Shown here: one piece after another, positions 42,205-52,412 of the stretch
Numbering within the stretch: the stretch's first letter is position 1
How the letters are laid out: each line of letters begins with the position of its first letter
Assembly (NCBI GenBank): GCA_030512295.1
Contig: JAULSR010000001.1
Coordinates: forward strand, 7,091,001-7,155,000
Direction: 5' to 3'
DNA from: Bombardia bombarda
Taxonomy: Eukaryota > Ascomycota > Sordariomycetes > Sordariales > Lasiosphaeriaceae
Length of the DNA: 64,000 nt
Translations under genes and position numbers: made by a program
The notes under the pieces: model-generated
The model's input: the letters and a program-made list of their open reading frames with translations, nothing else
Databases searched by the model: none
What the model was told of the DNA's origin: nothing

Positions 42205-42792
42205 AAGGGCAAGATACATTCACACCATAGTACCTACTAGGTAAGAAACCAGGAGCTAGTGTTTATTTTCTCTTATCAACATACCTTAGTTCCGGAGTTA
42301 CAGTTAGTCGAGTTAAGGACTTCTAGTTAGGTGTGTTATGTCAGGCTACGCGGGTACAGTCTATTACCTCTTTAATCGCCGTGCCAGACATCATTTCCAA
42401 GCCCTTAACCATAGATGATATAGACCTACTTGGTACCAAGACAAGCGATATGATTGCAGCTTAAACGTTGGTACTTACTATCAAAGTACCTAACCGGCTT
42501 GACAGAACAGCAATATTTCCTACTCTTTCGCGCTCTCTCGTGTTCACAGACACTTAGTCATTTCACTCAATATACAGTGTAGCCCCATATGAATCATACC
42601 TGTCATGGTCATAAAACTCCCCCCTCATGTCAGACTTAATATTCATCCTCTCTAACCCCAAGACTTTTTCATAATATCCCCCGACCCAAGTGCCAAAAGC
42701 TCATCCCCATCCACCATTTCTTTAGCAAACATATGCAATCATCAATCTCCTCCATTCCCCTTCAGTTCAGCCCATCCCATCCCAGCCCCACC
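42205..42792. other. Convergent intergenic region
   Basis: No gene seen between the permease and the LYC1-like gene, which end towards each other. Confidence 0.4.
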
Positions 42793-44078
42793 TCAACACC
42801 ACCCATACTTCTCATTCGCAACCCAGTCCAACTCCTCCGTCGATCCCTCCCCCTCCCCATACCACATCAAGCTCGTAATGCTCTCCTTATCCCTCTCCAC
42901 ATACTCGTACTTCAACCCGCTCGCCTCAATCAGCCCCCTCACCCTCTCGTCCGGATTCCACATCTGCACGTCCTGCGACCGCCACTCGGCCGCCTCGGCC
43001 TGCGCAATCTGCACAATCGCCCTGACCCCCTCCCTCAAATACGCCTTCTCATCCTCATCATCACCCCCACCCCCTCAACCACAAACCTCAGGATAAACAA
43101 CGTATTCCCCTCCACCTTATCCAGCCCCCCATAGTACCCCCTCGTCCACACCGCCCACACCCGCCTGCCCACCTCGTCCCCATACACCGCCCCCTTGACC
43201 GCCGGCGTCCGCCCAAAGATGTGCTTGGTCATGAAGTCCTCGCGCATCAGATGCCACAGCAGCTGGTCCAGGCTCGGCAGCAGCGCCACGCACGTCTTCC
43301 CCCCTCCTTTACCCCCCTTGGCCCTTCTCGCCAGCAGCCCCGCCCGCAGCAGCTCCTCGTCCGCGCTGCACAGCTCCGCCAGCTCGTGATAGCCCACCGC
43401 GCGCGCCCGCGCGCCGCGGTACCCGTTCTGCGGCTCCAGCCCGCTCGCCGCGCCGGGAACCGCCGGGAACGCCACGTGGCTGCTCTCGAACGGCGCCCAG
43501 CCGCTGCGCGCGTAGAACGTCTTGCCGATGTCGCTGTACAGCACCGAGAAGAGCGACTGCGGTCCCAGCTTGGATGGATCATCGCTGGCATCGACAATAT
43601 CGTCAGGCATGTCGGCCGTGTTGGCCACCTGCCAGCGGCGCAGACGCCGGCCGAGCTCCTGCATCATGCGGCTCGCGTAGCCGCGGCCGCGGAACTGCGG
43701 GTCCGTGAAGACGGAGCCGATGCCGTGGGCGACGCCGTCGACGAGGGGAGCGCCGTCGGCGTGGGGGGCCGAGATGGTCATCTTGCGCAGCGACTCGCAG
43801 GACGAGAGGATGGGCCGCTGGTCGGGCGGCTGCGAGGCGATGGTGAGGATCCAGTGGCTGAGGCCGCCGTCCTTGGCCAGGGGCACGGTGGTGAGGTATA
43901 GCTCCCTTTTCAGGTAGTCGTCGTGCGACAGGGCGGGCCCCCACATGGGGTGGGTGAGGGACCAGGTGCGGGCGAGCTCTTGGGCGGTGGGCCGCGTGAG
44001 GATCAGTGATGGGGAGGAGGCATCGGGGAGGGAGGAGGAGGAGGAGGAGGACGGCGGGAGGTTTTGTGTGGAGCCCAT
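42793..44078 (-). CDS. LYC1-like N-acetyltransferase (one-base frame break)
   Basis: A GNAT-related protein of the fungal LYC1 type; LYC1 of Yarrowia acetylates lysine at N6 in lysine catabolism. Motifs: LILTRPTAQELARTWSLTHP, GVAHGIGSVFTDPQFRGRGY (the acetyl-CoA loop, QFRGRGYASRM), FSVLYSDIGKTFYARSGWAP (typical of this family), ALLPSLDQLLWHLMREDFMT and RVWAVWTRGYYGGLDKVEGN. The frame then ends early in a basic run, while the conserved C-terminus (LREGVRAIVQIAQAEAAEWR, DVQMWNPDERVRGLIEASGL, WVANEKYGWC) lies in another frame down to 42793. One more G in a coding-strand G5 run (43064-43068 or 43070-43074) rejoins them through an acidic DDEDEK linker, giving 428 residues, intronless. Confidence 0.85.
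43064..43074 (-). other. Frame break at paired C5 runs
   Basis: Two runs of five C separated by one A. One additional base in either run restores the LYC1-like reading frame. Confidence 0.65.
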
Positions 44079-45370
44079 TCTTTTTTTTGTTTTTGTTGTT
44101 GTTGCCTTGCTAGTTGCGTTTTATCGTCGCCTTTGCCGGTGTTGTTGACTCGAGCTTCAACAGACCACGATATCGTTCACGGAATCTGCACTGAGTTACT
44201 CGGTGTGGTGTGTAGTACCAAGCACAAGGTCTCGGGTCTCGACGACGTCAAAGAAGAACCTAGATGGACAAAGCAAACAAGAGCTGAGCTGAAGCCACAA
44301 ACCGTGAAAATAGGAAGCCACCTGCTAATAAGCTCCAAACTTACAAAGCTTTGAAGACCACACTGCAACCTTAAAACAGGGGGATTTATTTGTACTTGAA
44401 TTAGCATTTACGGGGTGCTCTCCCCAAGCCCCACCCAGACCAGGGATTCATGCTTGTTGCGCAAAAGGGCGTGATAAACATCCTTGGATCGGGTAACCTC
44501 GAGCCAACCAACCACCTTCTCAATGCAGTTAACTGTTGGGATCCATGTATCCATCTCCACGACCGAGAGGGCCCAGAAATTCCAGGTAAGATAGTGAGGT
44601 GCCCTTGCTGAAGAACGTCTCGGTTGATTGGAGGGTCGACCCGACGGCCAAACAAAAAGTGATGCAAGCCACACAAGGTCAGATGGGCTCGTGGGAAATC
44701 ACAAGACAAGAAGATGGTGCAGAGTGCGAAATCCGGCACACGCATTGGCCTTGTTTTACGTCATGGAAGGCAGTGCTCCCGACTGGGTGGGTAGGTGGTG
44801 TGGTCGAGGCAGAAAGACTCCAGATTCCGTCCACGAACCAAGTCGATGCAAGCGCCTCCCGGGGCTCCGCTGTACACACCTCTACATTATCGGGGGTCCC
44901 GCGGCGGAGATGCGGGCTAAGCCGACAATATGCGGCCCTCCGAAGACATCAAGCATCAGCGAGTTCATTCCAACATCCTCACAATATCTGCAGATCGGGA
45001 AGTTTGGTACAGGTTTCTGTTGGCTCTTTATTGTGCCTTCTTGTATGTGCATCTATTCACGGAGTGAACCTCGAGCATTAATGGGGGCCATCTGCTCATT
45101 ATCATCAGTGGCCGTTCTGCCGTGTTCCTTGCTTTTTACCCCGACTTGCTCTTCTGTAAGCCGGCCTTGGGTCTTAAAAACGCCCGTTGCTGCCTTCTGT
45201 CGGTTATAACGAGGTCACACGGGTCCGGACTTGTCCCAGTGTTCGGAACTGCCGCCCTGGTTGGGGTAGTCGTACAGATTTCTTTTTCACCGCCCTCTAA
45301 AGCTGCACATTGATCCCATTCCATCTCACCTGACACACGGCCTGCAGCCGCCTGCAGCCTATAAGCTTGT
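44079..45370. other. Intergenic region
   Basis: 1.3 kb without a supported gene; the open frame at 44628-45209 resembles nothing and is not called. Contains the LYC1-like promoter and the CCT1 3' region. Confidence 0.4.
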
Positions 45371-47243
45371 TTAATGGTCATGTCCATCATCCTCCTCCTG
45401 TCGCTGCTCAGGATCCAGCTTGATCAGGGTGTCGATACGCATAATGCTGATGCATGCCTCTACCGCACTCTTCAGTTGCCGGATCTTGCTGATGCTGGGC
45501 TCAATCACACCGGCCTTGATCTCATCCACGACCTTGCCCTTGGACAAGTCCAGGCCGTAGTTCTTGTACGCCTTCTTCCGCGCCAAGGTCTTCTCGTCCT
45601 CGTTCGCCTCGCCTGCCTGGACGCGCTGGGACAGAGCATGTCTCGACCGCAGAATAGCAATCAGCTCCGATGCGTCCTTAGCAGCGTTGACCGCCAGGGT
45701 CTTGGGGATGACGAGGAGGGACTGGGCAAACTCGCCAATGGCCAGCTGCTCGCGCGAACCAACGGTTCCTGCGAACTCCTCCAGGTAGATGTGTAGCGCT
45801 GTCTCGACCGCGCCACCGCCCGGCACAATGCTGCCGCTCTCAAGAGTCCTCTTGATGGCGCACAAGCTGTCGTGTACTGACCGCTCCATCTCGTCGAGCT
45901 GGTAGTCGTTGGGTCCACGGAGAATGATGGAGGCCGAGGAGTGAACCTTGGTGCCCTTGACAAGAATGCACTCGTCGTCCGAAATGCGCTCCTGTACCAC
46001 CTCCTCGGCGTGTCCGAGGTATGACGTCTCGAACTTCTCGTCGCCATTCAGATCGGAAAGCGTGCTGAGCATAGTGGCGCCGGTAGCCTTGGCGATACGT
46101 CGCAGATCCTCCTTCTTGCACCGACGTACGGCCATGGCGCCCTTCTCAATGAAGAGCTTGAGGCACATCTCGTCGATGCCCTTGGTTGTGAGGATGACGT
46201 TTGCGCCAGCCTTGAGAATCATCTCCACGCGCTCCATGACCATGCCCGACTCTCTCGCCCGAATCTGCTCCAGCTGTTGCGGGTCGTCGATCGTGATCTG
46301 AACCCCGAGCTTCATCCTCTCCTTCTGGAGGTTGATGTCCAGGCAGGCAATCTTGGCGTCTGTTACCCGCGTCGTCATTGCCTGGGAGGCGACGGTGCAG
46401 TTCAGTGCATAGCCCTTAACAAGCACTGACTCCAGCGCTGACTTTCCGTGCGCCTTCAGGATGTTGACGGCCTTGACGGGGTACTTTGTCTCGCTCCTGT
46501 TGTTTGTCATCTTGACAGCCTGCATGGCATCGACAACCATGTTGGCGAAGAACTCCGAGTCGGAGCCAATGATTTTGCTGGACATGGAGGTCTTGGCGAT
46601 ATTCAGGAGAGACTCGCGCCCGAGGTTGTCGACCTTGATGCTGATGTGCTCGCTCATGTACTTGATGGCCTCGCGGAGGGCCAACCGGTAGCCGGTGATG
46701 ATGGTGGTGGGGTGTATCCGGTTCTTCATCAGCTCGTTTCCTCTCCTCAGCAGCTCGGCCGCAATCAGAACCACCGACGTCGTGCCATCGCCGACCTCCT
46801 TATCCTGTTGTTGCGCAAGGTCGACCAGGATCTTGCCTGCCGGGTGCTCGACATCGAGTAAGCTGAGAATGGTGGCGCCGTCGTTTGTTACTGTCACATC
46901 CTATTTGTTTTGTTAGAGGGCGCCCGAGTTTAGAGCGGGAGGCGGAAGTCGGGAGGCGGAAGTCGGGAGGCGGCGGTGGCAGCGAGAGCATAACTTACGC
47001 CGATATCGTCAACCATCATCTTATCCAACCCGCTGGGGCCGAAGGAGCTCTTGACGACATTTGCGATGGCCTGAGTAGCTTGCACTGTAGGAGGTTGTTG
47101 GTCAGCAGCGTTCTTGAAGCTCGCGATGCAACTGCAACTGTCCAAGCGCGCCTACCATTTTGGTCCCGAATATCAGCGCCCGAGATCTTTTGTCCGCCAA
47201 GGAACAGCGTGCCGTTCCTCGGCTGCTCAAACATGGAGCCCAT
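45371..47243 (-). CDS. CCT1: T-complex protein 1 subunit alpha (CCT1)
   Basis: Alpha subunit of the cytosolic chaperonin TRiC/CCT, which folds actin, tubulin and WD-repeat proteins. Exons 47156-47243, 46999-47084 and 45371-46900 give 567 residues. The start reads LGGQKISGADIRDQN; exon 2 AIANVVKSSFGPSGLDKMMV; exon 3 starts DVTVTNDGATILSLLDVEHP. ATP motifs: VTNDGAT and KEVGDGTTSVVLIAAELL; the conserved GSIVPGGGAVETALHIY lies in the C-terminal equatorial domain. The alpha-specific end (GVIEPSISKIRQLKSAVEAC, IMRIDTLIKLDPEQ) distinguishes it from other CCT subunits. Intron 2 holds a small 14-bp tandem repeat. It is head-to-head with prolyl-tRNA synthetase. Confidence 0.95.
46937..46973. repeat. 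14-bp tandem repeat in CCT1 intron 2
   Basis: About 2.6 copies of GGGAGGCGGAAGTC within the 98-base second intron of CCT1, between donor and branch region. Confidence 0.9.
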
Positions 47244-47745
47244 ATTGAAATCTGTTCGGTGGTGTAGTATGTAGTCGGGGAAGCGTGGCGCGGAATGATG
47301 GTGTTGTGGTGTTCGAGGGGCGGTCGGGTTTCTGAAAGATTAAGCTCTGGGTCGTCTGCCTGTCTAGGCCGGGTCTGTCTGGGTACGCAATTTCGAGCTT
47401 TAGCCCATTTGCAGGCAGGCTCTGGCTCTCACTGGCTCCTGAACTTTTTCTCGGAGGAGGGGTTAATCCCCTCCCGTAGACCTTGTAGAGTGATTGGCCT
47501 GCCCCACGTTACCCTGGCCAGAGCTCGAAGCCAGGGACCCGCACTGCCCCTCGTTTTTTTTTAGACGGTCCCCGTCGCAGCCACTTCTTTGAGTGCGGGG
47601 CACAAAAAGAAGGCGCCGCCGGCTGTTTCCTGTCACGATATTAAATCCGCCGTTGTGACTCAAAAGGTTTTGCTAAGCCCAACAACCACCCCCCACACTC
47701 CCGTCGCATACTCCAAGCACCTCAACGACCACAACCGCCGCAACC
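47244..47745. promoter_or_regulatory. Divergent promoter between CCT1 and prolyl-tRNA synthetase
   Basis: 502 bases separate the two start codons. No gene lies inside. Both genes serve protein synthesis and folding, so shared control is plausible, but I could not identify a specific regulator site. Confidence 0.5.
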
Positions 47746-49871
47746 ATGGAGGAAGCCAAGGAAACCTCCAAGAGCGCGCTCAAGAAGGCCGAGAAGCAGG
47801 CCAAGATGGCAGCCGCGAAGGCTGAGAAGGCCGCTAAGCAAGCGTCTCTGCCTGTCCACGCCAAGAAGACCGACGACATCATTGGAATTACCGTAGGGAA
47901 GGACGAGAACTTCAGCGAGTGGTACCAGCAGGTCGTCCTCAAAGCCGAGCTTATCGAATACTACACCGAGATCTCTGGCTTTTTCGTCATGCGCCCTGCC
48001 TCTTGTTTCATTTGGAATGTGATCAAGAAGTGGTTCCAGGAGCGCATCGAGCTCCTGGGCGTTGAGGAGGCCAGCTTCCCTATGTTCTTGTCGTCAAAGT
48101 CCCTGGAGAAGGAGAAGGAGCACGTCGAGGGTTTTGCGCCTGAGCTTGCTTGGGTAACCAAAGCGTAAGTAGACCACGCGCCCAACCCCCTAGCTACGAT
48201 CAATCGCATTGAAGTATGCCCGACGTGCACCGTGCCCCGTATGGCATTTGTTGAATTGGCAATTCTAACGTAACAAATAGGGGCGACAAGGACCTCGAAG
48301 TCCCCGTCGCAGTAAGACCGACTTCCGAGGCCGTCATGTATGTCTAGATTCCCTTATCTTTGGGCAATTCGGGCTGTTACTTACATCTTCAGGTATCCGT
48401 ATTACTCGAAGTGGATCCGAAGCCATCGCGACCTTCCCCTTCGGTTGAACCAATGGAACTCGGTTGTAAGTCTAACAGCACCCTTGTCTCCAGACTCTCT
48501 GCTCTATCCTCTATCATCTCGTCTTACCAAGCTTGTCTCTGCATGATGTTATGTCTATCCCACCCGTCTGACTTGATTCTCTACACAGGTTCGCTGGGAA
48601 GCAAAGCAGACCACACCGTTCCTCCGCGCACGAGAGTTCCTATGGCAGGAGGGCCACACTGCACACCTTACCGAGCAGCTCGCTGCCGAGGAGGTGCTCC
48701 AGATTCTCGAGCTATACGCCGGCGTATATGAGCAGCTGCTTGCCGTCCCTGTTGTGTAAGTTTGCAAGTCACCCACAGGGTAAGGGTTGCAGCTAACCGT
48801 GTTATAGACGAGGAAAGAAGACCGAAGCCGAGAAGTTTGCCGGAGGATACTACACAACCACAGTCGAGGGATTCATCCCTAGCAACGGCCGCGGAATTCA
48901 AGGAGCGACAAGTCACTGCCTTGGAACCAACTTCAGCAAGATGTTCGATATCACAGTTGAGGACCCCGAGAACAAGGGAAAGCAACTGTTTGTCTGGCAA
49001 AATAGCTGGGGGTTGTCCACAAGTTTGTCTACCCCCTGTCCACCAATTCTCAAAGCATGGCTGACTAATAAATCTCTCAGGAGTTATCGGTGTGATGGTT
49101 ATGGTTCACAGTGATGATCGGGGTCTCGTCCTCCCCCAGCCATCGCAAAGACTCAGGTCATCTTTGTCCCTGTCGGTCTTACCGCCAAGATGACAGCTGA
49201 GGAGAAGGAGGCCCACCTCAAGCAGCTCGATGAGATCTATACCACACTTAAGAAGTCCGGTGTCCGCGCCGACATCGATCTTCGCGATGGCTACACCCCT
49301 GCCTGGAAGTTCAACGACCACGAGATGAAGGGTGTTCCCCTTCGTCTCGAGTTCGGCCCCAAGGATGCTGCAAAGGGTGTTGTCAGCTTCGCCCGGAGAG
49401 CCACTGGCGAGAAGGGCACCATCGCCATTGAGGAGCTCACCACGAAGATCCCCGAGCTTCTTCAGACCATTCAAGCAGACATGTACAACAAGGCGAAGAC
49501 GGCTTTCGACGAACACCGCCTCAAGATCACCAACTGGGATGAGGTCATCCCGGCCCTTGACTCCAAGAATGTCGTCATTATTCCCGTGAGTCTATCCCTC
49601 CCTTTTCTTGATACGTGGCTTTATACTGATACTGGAAATTCAGTTCTGCCTTGACCCCAAGTGCGAGGACCAGATCAAGAAGTCGACTGCTGGACAGCCG
49701 GACGACCACTCGGATATCCCCGAGGGCCAGAGACCTCCCTCCATGGGAATGAAGAGTCTGTGCATCCCCTTTGAGCAGCCCGAGGGTCTGGTCGTAGGCG
49801 AGACCAAGTGCCTGAACCCCGAGTGCCACAGCTTGGCGAAGGAGTGGTGCATGTTTGGTCGCAGCTACTAG
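47746..49871 (+). CDS. Cytoplasmic prolyl-tRNA synthetase (one-base frame break)
   Basis: Class II synthetase that charges tRNA-Pro. Exons 47746-48164, 48281-48337, 48393-48465, 48589-48755, 48808-49022, 49081-49585 and 49644-49871. A Lys/Ala-rich eukaryotic extension (KKAEKQAKMAAAKAEKAAKQ) precedes the core (NFSEWYQQVVLKAELIEYY). Class II motifs: AVRPTSEAVM, YPYYSKWIRSHRDLPLRLNQ, and GVMVMVHSDDRGLV. The eukaryotic C-terminal zinc-like module is present (CLDPKCEDQI, CLNPECHSLAKEWC, ending GRSY). In exon 6, the frame breaks in the invariant GLVLPP segment at the C5 run 49133-49137; one more C continues into AIAKTQVIFVPVG and makes all downstream splice phases fit (554 residues). The enzyme is essential, so a real null is not expected. 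Confidence 0.92.
49133..49137 (+). other. Frame break at C5 run in an essential gene
   Basis: Five C where six encode the conserved Leu-Pro-Pro of prolyl-tRNA synthetase. Best single evidence that the short C/G runs here are under-called. Confidence 0.85.
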
Positions 49872-50677
49872 ACAACCACCACTAATAACCGTTGGGTCCT
49901 GTGGAACCTTTTCCTTTGGGATTATGATATTGTCTCTGGAAAAGAAAAGATAAAAAAAGAAGTCAATACCATTAGCGACGGGTCGGGAGAACACTTTCCT
50001 ATGAGACGATAGCATTATTATTGAGAACGGAGAAGTCGAGTCGCGCGTTGGAAGCCGGCGGGCGATCCTGTCTTACTGTTTAGGTAGTCTTATGCCTAAG
50101 GTTACACATTTTCTCCAGAGAAGCCTAGAATAAAACTCTTTGCTCCACATATTCCTTGGCTACCTTATCTTTGTAGGTGTTCCGAGAATCAGAACTGCAA
50201 AAAAGCATAGAAATAAAACTCTTCGATCCACATGTCACTTGGCTACCATATTTTTGTGGGTGTTCCGAAAATCATAACTCCAGACACAGCTTGAAGTCAG
50301 TAAATTTATACCCAGTGTCCCAGACAAGAGAGTTCATTCGAGTTGGACAGCCACGGAACGTTTGCTCAATGGATCAGGCGAGAGAATGCAACATCACACG
50401 ATTAATGGTGAATATAAATGGAATCAAAGGAATGGGTATTTACTACTACTAATGTCTGCATGATACGGTGTGGTAGTGAGAAACAATAGCCACCAACACC
50501 ATCCCACGACAGAATGATAAAACTACAGGAAAGTGAATACAGGAAGGGTATTAGCGACAAACAATCACCGCAAGAACAGAAACATTAACAATACAATCCG
50601 TTCATCCCACGCAGCTTTCAACTCCAGCTCCAGCTCCAGCCATTATCCCTCTACCCTCCAACGACACCCTGTAAAGA
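49872..50677. other. Convergent intergenic region
   Basis: No gene seen. Two near-identical ~50-base AT-rich stretches (about 50130-50180 and 50213-50270, each with CTTGGCTACC and TGTTCCGA) form a diverged direct repeat. Confidence 0.45.
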
Positions 50678-51775
50678 TTATGCCAAAACCAAAAGAGGCA
50701 GGACAGCCGCAACAGCACCAATAGCCAAGAGACTAACAACGGCGCGGGAACCGCCGGCAAACGGCGGGCTGCCCTCGCTGACGCGACCCGTGGGGGGAAC
50801 GTCGGCGGGAAGTCCAGGCCTCCATCGGCGGGTCCGACGCGCCAGCGGACCTGTGCGTGCTCGACGGTGATGCTCTTGTTGGCTGGCTTGTTGTCGCTAT
50901 CTGCGTTGGGGCTGTTGGCCGCTGACTGGTCATTGGCTCCACTACCGTCATTGTTCGTGGTGGTCGTGGTGGTGTTGCTGTTGGCATTGGCTGCGATGCC
51001 CAGGGGTCCTGACAGGATGGACAGGGCATCAGGCGTGCAGGCTCTCTGGCCAAAGACAGTGTTCATCAGGGTCAGATCGTCGGGGAAGTCGCCGAGGGTG
51101 AGGGCCTTGTTGATGATGACTCCTACGTCGGCTGTTCCGATACTGGCAGTGGAGGTGGGTGTTAGTTGTTGTTGCTATTGTCTGGTATGTATGTGTTGAT
51201 GCTGATTGGGTAAGGAATGGGTGATAAATGCAGGGTGTCTCTACTCACATGAAGGCTCCCAATTTACCGTCTGCCCTCGACACGCTCAGAGCGCAGCTCA
51301 TTTGCCGGCCAAGCTCGACCCAGCCCCCGGTATACTGGTCGACCATGTCGGTTTCGACAAACCAATATCCTTGTCTTGCTGCAAAGTAGTCCGCGAGCAT
51401 CTCGCAGTGCCGCTTCTTGGCAGAGTCCACCAGTGGCATCCCGTTGTCAACCTGGAAAATGGTTGAGGGTGTTGTCTCGAGATCGGTGCAGAACTCGGAG
51501 AGTTGCCTGTCATCGACAAAGGTAGAGCTGTGCCGTGGCGGAAGCGATGCATGTCGGTGCTCGAACATACTCGAGAAATTCGCAGCAGACTTGGGAGCGG
51601 GTGGTGAGAGGTCTGAGCGACGGTCTACGGCCGCGGATGGGAGCACAAAACGTTGGTTGGCTGCCGTCCGGCTTGGAGGGAGGTTGTGAGCGTGGTCCAT
51701 GACAGCAGTCAGAGCCGTGCACGGGGAGATTGCCGTGAGAAGAATTGCCACAAGAGCCATCGTGTGGATTGCCAT
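50678..51775 (-). CDS. GPI-anchored secreted protein of unknown function (one-base frame break)
   Basis: Exons 51249-51775 and 50678-51142. A signal peptide (MAIHTMALVAILLTAISPC) leads to a Ser/Pro-rich region, then a globular part with few cysteines: LSEFCTDLETTPSTIFQVDN, AKKRHCEMLADYFAARQGYW, GGWVELGRQMSCALSVSRAD, then GTADVGVIINKALTLGDFPD and FGQRACTPDALSILSG, followed by a Thr/Asn/Ser stalk and EHAQVRWRVGPADGG. The frame breaks at a coding-strand C6 run (50792-50797); one more C leads to TGRVSEGSPPFAGGSRAVVS and the hydrophobic GPI tail LLAIGAVAAVLPLLVLA, giving 330 residues. Without it the protein would run into unrelated Arg-rich sequence. I do not recognise a named family; surface location is the only firm inference. 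Confidence 0.8.
50792..50797 (-). other. Frame break at C6 run
   Basis: Six G on the plus strand; a seventh restores the stalk and GPI tail of the secreted protein. Confidence 0.7.
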
Positions 51776-52412
51776 GGCGAGAAGCAGGTGGACAGTCGCA
51801 GGATCTGTAGTAGCGATTCTGCTTGTAGCTGGAGACGGTGGAGAGCAAAGGGTATCTTAATACAGACAAAACAGTTGCAAAAGCTATTGCTGTTGTGCAA
51901 AAATGAATGATCCAAGAAACTTGATTGAGCAATAGTTCGTGAGAAAAAGCAGAAAGGAACCCTGGGATGAGAGGATGCTAAAAAAAATAGCTGGGGTCGG
52001 CCGATCTGAATGGATAAGAATAAGGAAGCCACGCTGTTGGGATCGATGCTGAGACCTAAATGCATGTAGGTCATCAAGGAAAGAGGACCCGACGAGATGG
52101 CCCCGTACTTTCTTAAATCCATTTCTGGCAAGTGTACGGAAGACTCTCCTGTTCGCGTGTCGGAGGGAAGGAGTGGTTACCATGTTTCGTCAGGTCCTCA
52201 GTACACTGGAACCCGACCAGCATGTATAGGAAGGAGACATGGACCGTTTGACTGCCACAAGTGAATGTAGGTATATTAGTGTTGCTAGAAGGTCTGCGGT
52301 CGAGTCAGCTTGCATCTTTCTTGTGCAATTAAGCTAGCAGACAGTGTTGGACATCGCGTGGATGCTAAGAGAGAAAGAACAAGCCCGGGCAGCGCCCACA
52401 TCTGTGATGCAA
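51776..52412. other. Intergenic region
   Basis: No gene seen; promoter of the GPI-anchored protein gene and 3' end of the exonuclease V gene. Confidence 0.4.

Noticed and set aside
44628..45209. 193-codon plus-strand frame
   Set aside because: No protein-like features, overlapping open frames on both strands, no support.
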